Below are positions 1 to 6,256 of a DNA stretch of 13,345 bases, piece after piece. The notes beneath the pieces are model-generated. The model was not told where the DNA came from and searched no databases. It saw nothing but the letters and a program-made list of their open reading frames with translations. The stretch is from Firmicutes bacterium UBA6132. Lineage in GTDB: Bacteria; Bacillota_A; Clostridia; Tissierellales; Sedimentibacteraceae. The translations under genes and the position numbers were made by a program. The DNA is taken from contig DIVM01000212.1 of assembly GCA_002435835.1 (NCBI GenBank), positions 1 to 13,345 of the forward strand, written 5' to 3'. Numbering within the stretch: position 1 is the first letter of the stretch; every line of letters begins with the position of its first letter.

Positions 1-1145
1 ACAGTTGTTGCTACTGGTATTAAATTACACATTTGTACAACAGGTATACCTGCTCTTTCAATTTCTTTTACCATCGTTGCGCCGCAACGAGTACAGGTAC
101 CTCAGGTCGATGTCATAATAACTCCATCAACATTATCTTCTTTCAATTTAACTACTATTTCCTTTGCCATTCTCGCAGCTTCTGCCTGAGTAGTTCCAGT
201 ACCTACTGTACTGTAAAAATAATCATGCAACTTGCCAAACTTGCCTTCTTTTAAATATGCTTTCATTGCATCTATCGGCATGATTACATTTGGGTTTGCA
301 TCTGCTGCTGCTGGGTCAAAGCCTGCATGAATTGTTTTGTAAACTCCTGATTCAAGTTTGTCCATTTTTGATATATCATATCTGCCCCATCTTGTTGCAG
401 ATGCTGATTGTATTCTGTCAGGGTTTTCAACAGGTACAATTCCACCAGTTGTCATCATAGCTATGTTTGCTTTTGATAAATCAGTAATAGGTGTCGCAAC
501 AGGTACTCTGTCAAGTTTTGGTATAGGAAGTTCTGATTCAAAAGGAATACCGTTTAATTTTTTAATCAGCATTTCCACACCACGTTCTGCTCCAGTTTTT
601 CCGGATTCCAACCAAGCTTGTGCTCTTATGCCTCTTGGGAAAAATCCTTCTTCATCTGCAGAACCTGTTTTTTCGCCATTTAATATTTTATTAGCAAAGG
701 CAACTACAATTTTTACATCATCTTTTAATTTTGCAGAAGATTTTCCTCCCTTAAATATATACATGTCTTTTTTAAACATGTCAACTCCAGGATTTTCTTC
801 ATTCATTGATGTAAGTACTGGAACATTGAATTTTTCTTTTACTGCTTTACAAATGCTTCCGCATGCAACGCCATATCTTCCTGCCTGAAAAGCTGGACCT
901 GCAATGAAAATATCAAATTCTTTACCTTCTAAGAAACTTAATATTTCCTTTATTGCTTCTTCCGTATTGCTTCCCATATAGTTGTCGCCGCATATAATTG
1001 TATGTGTAACTTCTGCATCAATCATAGAATTTAATGCAAGCCCAGGTCCTACAACGCCTTCTCTGATTTCAGGTTTGTAATCAGCTGTGTCTTCTCCGCC
1101 GATTCCAGCAAAAAATTGATTTATATAATGAATAGCTTTTTTCAT
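1..1145 (-). CDS. Glycine/sarcosine/betaine reductase protein B, gamma subunit (selenoprotein), 3' end cut by window edge
   Basis: This is the selenocysteine-containing subunit of a substrate-specific protein B of the Stickland reductases (GrdB/GrdF/GrdH family). In that family protein B binds the amine substrate and passes a carboxymethyl group to the selenol of GrdA. The protein starts MKKAIHYINQFFAGIGGED, with a good AGGAGGTG site upstream. After 347 residues it meets an in-frame TGA at 104-102, followed by STUGTCTRCGATM and at least 33 residues without another stop. The U-x-x-C-x-x-C pattern and the conserved reading beyond it show that the TGA encodes selenocysteine (Sec348). About 381 residues are visible of roughly 435 usual for the family. 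It lies 11 nt after the alpha/beta gene and is surely cotranscribed with it. The adjacency without grdA argues for a sarcosine- or betaine-type (GrdF/GrdH) protein, but the substrate is not proven. Confidence 0.93.
69..104 (-). promoter_or_regulatory. Selenocysteine codon (TGA) and candidate bacterial SECIS hairpin
   Basis: The UGA codon occupies 104-102 on the minus strand. Twelve nucleotides downstream begins a perfect 6-bp stem, CGTTGC-GGC-GCAACG (89 to 75), with a 3-nt apical loop. It can be extended by a second short helix, TACC (99-96) with GGTA (72-69), across an internal loop. Bacterial SECIS elements sit immediately 3' of the UGA inside the coding region and are bound by SelB, so position and shape fit. 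The exact fold and SelB recognition are inferred, not calculated. Confidence 0.7.
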
Positions 1146-1156
1146 TTTAACACCTC

Positions 1157-2482
1157 CTAAAATTCCTTCATAGTCTTAGTTGACCATCCAGCAATCATAT
1201 CGCCACAGAACATTGCATTGTTCTCCATTATTATTGAGCCATCTTCTTTTACTGAAGAGCCTAATATTTCATCATAAGCCCAACCTCCAGAAAGTCCATC
1301 CCTTGCTAACGCTTGCAATTCGCCTATTACTTTGTCTGCTGGTGGAAGTTCAATTAATTGAGAAACATTGCCTGTAGAAACTAATGCATTTGCTTTTACG
1401 TCAAGAGTAACAAGTGGCTGTGAAGCACCATCTCTTCCCGTACATTCATTGCTTATTCCAACTGTTTTTACTCCAACATCTTCTAACGCAGCCAAACATA
1501 AAATATAGTCTGCATCAGGATTTCCGTATCCTTCTTCAGTTACAATTGCTCCATCCGCTCCTAATGATTTAGCCATTTGTGCAACAAATAGGGCTGATCT
1601 TTTTTTCTGCTCTAAAGAAACATTAAGGTTTGACATAATAACTCCTAAGAAGTTAATAGTTTTTCCATGTTCCTTGTAAAGCTCTTTTATTGTAGGGAAG
1701 TTTTGGAAGTCATATGTACACCATTTTGATGAAGAAGGCATGAAGCTTCCAGAAATTAAAGCTCCGTCAAGCACTTCATTTGGATTCATAAATGAAGGAA
1801 CATATTTGTTCATATCCCAACCATATACTAAATCATTGTATCCTAATTCTTCCATTTGCGATTGAGGTTGCATAACCAAAACTACTGATGGAAGTTTATT
1901 AACTTCTTCATTTCTTTTAATTACTGGATCAAGTTCGTAAACTTCTATTTCTTCAGGCTCTAAGTCTTTAACTGTAGCACCTAAATATTCTGCAAATTTA
2001 TGAGATGCCAATCTTATAGCTGTGTTTTTCTTTTGCTGTTCAAATCTTTCAAATTCTTCGTCAGTATCTGCAACTATACATATATTTATGCGTTGTGAAA
2101 ATAGTGTATATTTTGCACCGTCTCCACCCATATCTATTAAACCATCACCAAAGCTTCCATAGTGCATTCCAACACCTAATACACTCACGCCTTTAAGAGC
2201 ATGTACTCTTCCGCTTCCTGCACTTTCAACCTCTCCTGTAACACCTGGAAATACTGCTCTTCCATCAGGTCTAATCCTTGGTTCTACAGCTTCCTTAACC
2301 GGTACAATACGAGTATTCTCACCAGGTTTAGCAATTTCAATGTCCACATTTGTAATGTGTTCGTCTTCTTTAATGAATACGATTGCCTCTGCTTTATTGA
2401 TAGTAAGGATACCATCATTAAACATGGTTTTTTCACCAAAGACAACATCCTTGATTAGGAAATTACCAATTTCTAATCTCAT
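1157..2482 (-). CDS. Reductase protein B alpha/beta proprotein (GrdE/GrdG/GrdI family, pyruvoyl-forming)
   Basis: This is the 441-residue proprotein of a glycine/sarcosine/betaine reductase protein B. Family members are cleaved autocatalytically at a cysteine into two subunits of roughly 25 and 22 kDa; the new N-terminus becomes a pyruvoyl group that forms a Schiff base with the amino substrate. The start MRLEIGNFLIKDVVFGEKT matches how the family begins. By fragment size the best cleavage candidate is Cys255 in SKWCTYDFQN; Cys346 in SNECTGRDG would give much less even pieces. I chose the ATG at 2482, because AAGGAGG ends at 2490, 7 nt away; the ATG at 2488 lies only one base from the Shine-Dalgarno sequence. 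Direct contact with the gamma gene, without grdA between, resembles grdGF or grdIH pairs. Substrate type is undetermined. Confidence 0.92.
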   Translation of the reverse strand: MRLEIGNFLIKDVVFGEKTMFNDGILTINKAEAIVFIKEDEHITNVDIEIAKPGENTRIVPVKEAVEPRIRPDGRAVFPGVTGEVESAGSGRVHALKGVSVLGVGMHYGSFGDGLIDMGGDGAKYTLFSQRINICIVADTDEEFERFEQQKKNTAIRLASHKFAEYLGATVKDLEPEEIEVYELDPVIKRNEEVNKLPSVVLVMQPQSQMEELGYNDLVYGWDMNKYVPSFMNPNEVLDGALISGSFMPSSSKWCTYDFQNFPTIKELYKEHGKTINFLGVIMSNLNVSLEQKKRSALFVAQMAKSLGADGAIVTEEGYGNPDADYILCLAALEDVGVKTVGISNECTGRDGASQPLVTLDVKANALVSTGNVSQLIELPPADKVIGELQALARDGLSGGWAYDEILGSSVKEDGSIIMENNAMFCGDMIAGWSTKTMKEF

Positions 2483-2530
2483 TTTCATTCCTCCTTGTTA
2501 AATCATAACTAAGATTAATTCCAAATTAAT

Positions 2531-2540
2531 AATCATGATT
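2531..2540. promoter_or_regulatory. Operator-like palindrome 1 upstream of reductase genes
   Basis: This is a perfect 10-bp palindrome, AATCATGATT, lying in the predicted 5' untranslated region of the reductase operon about 50 bp before its start codon. It has the same core as the two 12-bp palindromes to its right. Its centre is 17 bp from that of palindrome 2. Its role as a repressor site is inferred. Confidence 0.5.
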
Positions 2541-2546
2541 TCTTAA

Positions 2547-2558
2547 TAATCGCGATTA
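2547..2558. promoter_or_regulatory. Operator-like palindrome 2 (TAATCGCGATTA)
   Basis: This is a perfect 12-bp palindrome, TAATCGCGATTA. It falls just downstream of the predicted transcription start of the reductase operon, a common place for a repressor site. The outer half-sites TAATC/GATTA are identical to those of palindrome 3, and only the central two base pairs differ. The likely binder is the divergent TetR-family protein, by proximity only. Confidence 0.55.
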
Positions 2559-2573
2559 CTATTGTTAATTAAT

Positions 2574-2602
2574 ATACTAACATAATCATGATTAAATTGC
2601 AA
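2574..2602 (-). promoter_or_regulatory. Predicted sigma-A promoter of the reductase pair
   Basis: On the minus strand TTGCAA (2602-2597) is followed after 17 nt by TAGTAT (2579-2574); TATATT at 2576-2571 is an overlapping alternative -10. Transcription would begin near 2567, giving an untranslated leader of about 85 nt that contains palindromes 1 and 2. I saw no GG/GC-type -24/-12 pair suggesting sigma-54. The hexamer matches are moderate (4 of 6 each). Confidence 0.45.
2583..2594. promoter_or_regulatory. Operator-like palindrome 3 (TAATCATGATTA) inside the promoter spacer
   Basis: This is a perfect 12-bp palindrome, TAATCATGATTA, lying between the predicted -35 (TTGCAA) and -10 (TAGTAT) hexamers of the reductase promoter. 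A protein bound here would exclude RNA polymerase. The centre is 36 bp from that of palindrome 2. The recurrence of one consensus three times in about 65 bp is the argument for an operator cluster. Confidence 0.55.
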
Positions 2603-2768
2603 ACGATTTTTTAAGTATTTATAAAATATTTTTTTATCTTTTAGACCAATTATTAAAAAATGTTATATTTTCAATTATCTTATTACAAATTTTCTTAAAC
2701 CTTGTTATAAATTTCATCATATTAAACATCTTGTAATAATTTTTTAGTAAAAAATATAATCTATTTTT

Positions 2769-2797
2769 TTGATATTTTCTATAAAGTATGGTAATAT
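2769..2797 (+). promoter_or_regulatory. Predicted sigma-A promoter of the TetR-family gene
   Basis: TTGATA (2769-2774), a 17-nt spacer and TAATAT (2792-2797) lie about 30 bp upstream of the ATG at 2828. None of the TAATC..GATTA palindromes is near this promoter, so if the regulator binds them it would mainly control the reductase genes, not itself. Confidence 0.5.
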
Positions 2798-2827
2798 ACA
2801 ATAAATATAAAATTGGTGGAAACTTAC

Positions 2828-3490
2828 ATGAGAGAAAAACGTATAAAAAGAACAATGACATATTTTATAAATGCTACAGATGAATTGATTAATGAAATTG
2901 GAATTAAAAATGTAACTATAAGAAATGTAGCCAAAAGAGCTGGATATAACAGTGCAACCATATATAATTATTTTGAAAATTTAGATAACTTGATTTTTTT
3001 TGGTGCAATGAAAAATATAAAAGATTATGCACTTTCAATAAATCTTTATTTAGCAGATACAGACAACGCTATGGACAGATTTTTAAAGATATGGGAATGT
3101 TTCTGCAATTATGCTTATTTAAAACCTGATATTTATAATGCTCTTTTCTTTCCAAAGCTATCCAAAAATATGGAGGATTATGTTTCAGAATTTTACAGTA
3201 TGTATCCTGAGGATTTAGTCACTCATAATGAAACAGTAAAATCAATGCTTATGAATGGAAATATTCATGCCAGGGGTATGACTACAATTATGGACTGTAT
3301 AAGTGAAGGATTTATAGAGCAACAAAGTGCAGACAAATTAAATGAAATGACTCTTTTATTATTTGAAGGGATGCTGACAAGAGTTATAAGTGGTTCAACA
3401 AGTTATGATGATGCAAGACATGATACAATGGATTATATAAAAGTTGTTGTAAAATCATTTTTAATTAAAGATTATTCGTTTAACTATTAA
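2828..3490 (+). CDS. TetR/AcrR-family transcriptional regulator
   Basis: This is a 220-residue protein with an N-terminal TetR-type helix-turn-helix (about residues 12-58). Its core VTIRNVAKRAGYNSATIYNYF (residues 29-49) is the typical recognition-helix region, and a mostly helical C-terminal ligand domain follows without recognisable ligand motifs. Proteins of this family are dimers that bind palindromic operators and leave DNA on binding a small molecule. The ATG at 2828 has a GGTGG site 8 nt upstream; an upstream in-frame TTG at 2813 overlaps that site and is less likely. It is divergent from the selenoprotein reductase pair, whose promoter region carries three palindromes, so control of that pair is the natural inference. 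The inducer could be the amine substrate, but nothing in the sequence says so. The family call is firm; the regulon is inferred. Confidence 0.88.
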   Translation: MREKRIKRTMTYFINATDELINEIGIKNVTIRNVAKRAGYNSATIYNYFENLDNLIFFGAMKNIKDYALSINLYLADTDNAMDRFLKIWECFCNYAYLKPDIYNALFFPKLSKNMEDYVSEFYSMYPEDLVTHNETVKSMLMNGNIHARGMTTIMDCISEGFIEQQSADKLNEMTLLLFEGMLTRVISGSTSYDDARHDTMDYIKVVVKSFLIKDYSFNY

Positions 3491-3515
3491 ATTTAAAAAC
3501 AGCTATTTAAAATCG

Positions 3516-3557
3516 AAGGTGCTGGCAAACTAAGAAATTAGTGAATCAGCACCTTTT
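3516..3557. terminator. Rho-independent terminator after the TetR-family gene, possibly bidirectional
   Basis: AAGGTGCTG (3516-3524) pairs with CAGCACCTT (3547-3555). The intervening 22 nt hold a second small hairpin, ACTAA-GAAA-TTAGT. TTTT follows on the plus strand. On the other strand the tail is poorer (TTCGATTTT), but it may also end transcripts of the convergent phosphoesterase gene. Confidence 0.7.
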
Positions 3558-3605
3558 ATGATTCCGGACTTCGAAAAATCAAGAATTTAAATTTATTATT
3601 TAAAT

Positions 3606-4439
3606 TTATTTTAAATTAATCACTGATAACTCTGGCACAGCCATAAATCTAAATGGTATTTGAGATGTTCCTATACCTATATTTACATATAAATTCGTAT
3701 TTCTGAAATTTTCAAATTCATATAAGCCTCTGGTATATTTTTTAGCAAGTTCAGGTAACATAGCTGAACTTAAAAATGGAACATTAACTTGCCCACCATG
3801 GCTATGACCTGACAAAATTAAATCTACATTATATTCTAAAAGAGAATCTACTACATCAGGTTCATGGCTTAAAACTACATTATAAAAATTTTCATCGCTT
3901 AAATTATTCATCAAACTTGCATCGAACTTTCCAAAAATAGAATCATCCAATCCAATTATATTTATATTATATTGATGTATTTTATAATTTTCATTTATAA
4001 GCAACACAAAACCGCTGTTTTCCATTATTTTTTTATATATTCTTTCAGCGCCTCCACCATAATCATGGTTACCGTATATAGCATATTTACCAAGTGGTGC
4101 ATTTATTTCACTTAATATTTGCCAAATTTTATCCACATCACCTTTATAATCATAGTCATTGAAATGATCAATTAAATCCCCTGTAAAAACAACTATATCT
4201 GCATTTTCATCATTTATTTTATTAACCATATTCTGTAGATCTTCCATGTCAAAACTTTCTGAAATGTGAGTATCAGAAAATTGTAAAATCTTAATTTCAT
4301 TTTTATTATTTTCTACTAATTTGCTATTAATGTTTTTGTGATGAACATTTAATAAATTCGGTTCTATGTATCTTGCATATGAATAAATCAATATTGATAT
4401 TATTATTAATATAAATATATTTCTAAAAAATTTTTTCAA
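3606..4439 (-). CDS. Membrane-anchored metallophosphoesterase (YkuE/YaeI-like)
   Basis: This is a 277-residue calcineurin-like phosphoesterase. A hydrophobic segment at residues 8-22 (FILIIISILIYSY) should be a membrane anchor or uncleaved signal, placing the enzyme on the outer face of the membrane. All metal-ligand motifs are present in order: FSDTH (D56, H58), TGDL (D88), GNHD (N124, H125), SHEPD (H192) and GHSHGGQ (H212, H214), so it should bind two metal ions. Related proteins (B. subtilis YkuE, E. coli YaeI) act on cell-envelope substrates such as lipid- or UDP-linked pyrophosphates; the substrate here is unknown. The start is a TTG at 4439 with GGGAG 6 nt upstream. It lies downstream of veg on the same strand, but a strong terminator separates them. 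Confidence 0.9.
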   Translation of the reverse strand: MKKFFRNIFILIIISILIYSYARYIEPNLLNVHHKNINSKLVENNKNEIKILQFSDTHISESFDMEDLQNMVNKINDENADIVVFTGDLIDHFNDYDYKGDVDKIWQILSEINAPLGKYAIYGNHDYGGGAERIYKKIMENSGFVLLINENYKIHQYNINIIGLDDSIFGKFDASLMNNLSDENFYNVVLSHEPDVVDSLLEYNVDLILSGHSHGGQVNVPFLSSAMLPELAKKYTRGLYEFENFRNTNLYVNIGIGTSQIPFRFMAVPELSVINLK

Positions 4440-4533
4440 AATTCGCTCCCTGTTGCGTTTATTTATATATTATTTCAAAAGCTTATTAATTAAATATGTA
4501 ATTAGTCCGTCTATTAGTATAACAAATTTTTCT

Positions 4534-4581
4534 AATAAAATAAACTGCTGTTTTTTTAAAAAACAACAGTTTTATTTTATT
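4534..4581. terminator. Symmetrical terminator hairpin downstream of veg
   Basis: AATAAAAT (4534-4541) pairs with ATTTTATT (4574-4581), and AAACTG plus CTGTTTT pair with the CAACAG-containing arm with one C/A mismatch and one bulged T. The hairpin is flanked by A- and T-rich arms on both sides and so can work in either direction. Its natural role is to end the veg transcript on the minus strand. Confidence 0.7.
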
Positions 4582-4594
4582 ATAAATTAATATA

Positions 4595-4852
4595 TTATAT
4601 TATTCTTGTTTCTTCGTCATTACATAAAAAAAATTCGACATAATTAGTCAATATATCAATGTAATTAAAAGATAAAACTCTTTTTAACCCTCTATTATCT
4701 ACGCTAACTGTAAAAACTGCAGGATATGTATCAGAAATTACACCTTCGCAAATTAAGGACCTGCTTTTGCCTTTTCTAACTTTAAACTTCACTTTCTTAC
4801 CAACGCAGCTTTCAACAATGCCCTTAACTCTTGATACGGATGTGCTCGCCAA
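4595..4852 (-). CDS. veg: Veg family protein (DUF1021)
   Basis: This is an 85-residue small cytoplasmic protein of the Veg family. The central stretch GKKVKFKVRKGKSRSLICEG, followed by ISDTYPAVFTV and a later FNYIDILT, aligns well by eye with B. subtilis Veg (GKRLTLKANGGRRK, LAETYPSVFVI, YSYADILT). In B. subtilis Veg stimulates biofilm gene expression, apparently by antagonising SinR, and its gene has a very strong promoter; the molecular activity remains poorly understood. The start is TTG at 4852 with AAGGTG a few bases upstream. A possible promoter on the minus strand is TTATGA, 17 nt, TATTAT (4942 to 4914), which is a weak match. In Bacillus veg lies just upstream of ispE; here ispE is 2.5 kb away and on the opposite strand. 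Confidence 0.85.
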   Translation of the reverse strand: MASTSVSRVKGIVESCVGKKVKFKVRKGKSRSLICEGVISDTYPAVFTVSVDNRGLKRVLSFNYIDILTNYVEFFLCNDEETRII

Positions 4853-4980
4853 AAAATCACCTTCTAATCTTATTTTACTTTATTCTGTGGAAATATTCTT
4901 GCTTATTGATTGTATAATACTATCATTACCGTTTTCTCATAAAATATGTATTTTTTTCTTCAAATTGCTTTATAATTATC

Positions 4981-5009
4981 TTGCAAAATAAAAAAAAATA
5001 GACTATTAT
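4981..5009 (+). promoter_or_regulatory. Predicted sigma-A promoter of corA
   Basis: TTGCAA (4981-4986) is followed by exactly 17 nt and TATTAT (5004-5009). Transcription would start near 5016, leaving a leader of about 160 nt before corA. A perfect TATAAT also occurs at 4971-4976, but without a good -35. Confidence 0.5.
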
Positions 5010-5050
5010 TATTAAATGCAATAACATAATTTTAAAGGATGTGAAAAGTA

Positions 5051-5143
5051 ATGGACGAAGTCCCTACGGTCAATAAATTAATTTATTTAAAACAATTTAA
5101 TACTTCTCTATTACCTATTCATATTAACATTGCAGTTTGGTAA
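5051..5143 (+). CDS. Candidate 30-residue leader peptide upstream of corA
   Basis: This short ORF starts at an ATG preceded by AAAGGATGTGA (5034-5044), which differs from the ideal AAAGGAGGTGA at a single base and stands 6 nt away; few genes in the window have a better site. The peptide begins MDEVPTVNK and ends HINIAVW, with the stop TAA at 5141-5143. The last 12 codons and the stop run through a 12-bp inverted repeat (5104-5150), so a ribosome translating it would open that hairpin. The acidic residues and proline at the start recall the D/E/P-rich leader peptide MgtL of enterobacterial Mg2+ genes, and Salmonella corA has a leader peptide (CorL), but no homology is claimed. It could also be a chance ORF. 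Confidence 0.45.
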   Translation: MDEVPTVNKLIYLKQFNTSLLPIHINIAVW

Positions 5144-5150
5144 TAGAGAA
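5104..5150 (+). repeat. 12-bp perfect inverted repeat in the corA leader
   Basis: TTCTCTATTACC (5104-5115) and GGTAATAGAGAA (5139-5150) are exact reverse complements with a 23-nt loop. No U-run follows on the plus strand, so it is not a simple terminator; corA's Shine-Dalgarno sequence begins about 17 nt later. It overlaps the end of the leader ORF. The upstream leader also holds GGAC-GAA-GTCC (5053-5063) and the 16-bp palindrome AATAAATTAATTTATT. No M-box (Mg2+ riboswitch) consensus was recognised. Confidence 0.7.
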
Positions 5151-5176
5151 AATCTATAATTAAACTGAGGTGAAAA

Positions 5177-6118
5177 ATGATTGACATTTTCAAAACTATT
5201 GATAAAACCCTTTTCACTTTGGAAGAAATAGAGGATGGTGCTTGGATAAACCTTGTGAATCCTACTTCTGAGGAAATAAGCTTAATTGAAGATGAGCTTG
5301 GTGTTGATAAGGATTTTTTAAGAGCTGCTCTGGATGAAGAAGAAAGTGCACGTATTGAAATAGATAATGATAATGATCATGTTTTAATATTGGTTGATAC
5401 TCCATATGTAGAAAAAACTGATGATCACATTATATACGAAACTCTTCCAATGGGTATAATTATAACTAATAAAAATATCATAACAGTATGCTTAAAAAAT
5501 TCCATTGTGTTAGATCAATTTGAAAGAAACAGCGTACGCTCTTTTGAAACATTTAAGAAATACAGATTTTTATATCAAATATTATATAAGAATGCACAAA
5601 GATATTTGCTTTATTTAAGACAAATAGATAGAATGAGCAATTATGTTGAAAAACAGCTTCACAAATCAATGAAAAACAAAGAAATATTACAACTATTAGA
5701 CTTAGAAAAATCATTGGTTTATATTACTACTGCTTTAAAAGCAAATGAAGCAGTATTAGAAAAAATAACTAAAATGGATGTTTTTAAAAAATATTCGGAT
5801 GATGAAGATTTATTTGATGATGTTATAGTTGAAAATAAACAGGCCATAGAAATGGCACATATATATAGCGGGATACTTAGTGTAAAAATGGATGCCTTTG
5901 GTTCCATTATATCTAATAATTTGAACATAGTAATGAAACTTCTGACTTCTCTGACTATATTAATGGCCATACCAACTATGTTTTCGAGTTTTTACGGAAT
6001 GAATGTTATAAATATTCCATTTGCTGATTCACCATATGGTTTTTGGATTGTAATAGGTGTATCATTAATAACAGTGTTATCAGTTACATTATTATTATTT
6101 AAGAAAAATTTATTTTAA
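5177..6118 (+). CDS. corA: CorA-family magnesium/divalent metal transporter
   Basis: This is a 313-residue CorA protein, a homopentameric membrane channel for Mg2+ (some family members carry Co2+ or Ni2+). The N-terminal cytoplasmic alpha/beta domain spans about residues 1-145. Long helices follow (about 145-250), rich in acidic residues near YSDDEDLFDD (206-215), where regulatory metal can bind in this family. Two C-terminal transmembrane segments lie at about 251-272 and 288-308. The signature YGMN (273-276) sits exactly at the end of the first one, with a short FADSPYGFW loop in place of the usual MPE(L/W). Both ends are intact and the length is normal. GAGGTGA precedes the ATG. It is divergent from veg and ends at a strong terminator, so it is probably monocistronic. 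Confidence 0.92.
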   Translation: MIDIFKTIDKTLFTLEEIEDGAWINLVNPTSEEISLIEDELGVDKDFLRAALDEEESARIEIDNDNDHVLILVDTPYVEKTDDHIIYETLPMGIIITNKNIITVCLKNSIVLDQFERNSVRSFETFKKYRFLYQILYKNAQRYLLYLRQIDRMSNYVEKQLHKSMKNKEILQLLDLEKSLVYITTALKANEAVLEKITKMDVFKKYSDDEDLFDDVIVENKQAIEMAHIYSGILSVKMDAFGSIISNNLNIVMKLLTSLTILMAIPTMFSSFYGMNVINIPFADSPYGFWIVIGVSLITVLSVTLLLFKKNLF

Positions 6119-6126
6119 GTATATAT

Positions 6127-6157
6127 GCAGGGGTAGGGGTTTCCCTGCTTTTATTTT
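6127..6157 (+). terminator. Rho-independent terminator of corA
   Basis: GCAGGG (6127-6132) pairs with CCCTGC (6143-6148), followed by TTTTATTTT. It starts 9 nt after the corA stop codon. Confidence 0.8.
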
Positions 6158-6189
6158 GTAGATAATTTTGTAATTTTGCATTATAAAAC

Positions 6190-6256
6190 GAATAGCACCC
6201 AATTCCAAATCTTTATATAATAAACTTATATAATATTTGGATATTGGGTGCTATTC
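6190..6256. repeat. 67-nt long-stem inverted repeat (possible MITE remnant or bidirectional hairpin)
   Basis: GAATAGCACCCAAT (6190-6203) and ATTGGGTGCTATTC (6243-6256) are exact reverse complements (14 bp). The stem continues as TCCAAAT (6204-6210) with ATTTGGA (6235-6241) across one bulged T, and then through a TTATATAA-like inner section. Nearly the whole 67 nt is therefore self-complementary. I found no target duplication flanking it and no second copy in the window. A T-rich tail is present only on the minus-strand side (GTTTTATAAT). Confidence 0.65.

Noticed and set aside
102..104. TGA as the true end of the gamma-subunit gene
   Set aside because: The frame continues with conserved family sequence, and a SECIS-like hairpin follows, so it is a selenocysteine codon.
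358..888. 176-codon plus-strand ORF
   Set aside because: It is antisense to the well-supported selenoprotein gene and shows no recognisable domain.
2483..2488. Upstream ATG as start of the alpha/beta reductase gene
   Set aside because: It is only one base from the Shine-Dalgarno sequence; the ATG at 2482 has correct spacing and matches the family start MRLEIGN.
2480..2640. Sigma-54 promoter for the reductase operon
   Set aside because: No GG/GC pair with -24/-12 spacing was seen; the sigma-A-like hexamers fit better.
2813..2827. In-frame TTG as start of the TetR-family gene
   Set aside because: It overlaps the likely ribosome binding site GGTGG used by the ATG at 2828.
2634..2861. 75-codon minus-strand ORF in the regulator region
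   Set aside because: Its product is low-complexity Phe/Ile/Lys/Asn-rich, as expected from AT-rich DNA, and it overlaps the TetR promoter and start.
5016..5176. M-box (ykoK) Mg2+ riboswitch upstream of corA
   Set aside because: I could not find the conserved M-box segments, and the leader is short for one; a different mechanism is more likely.
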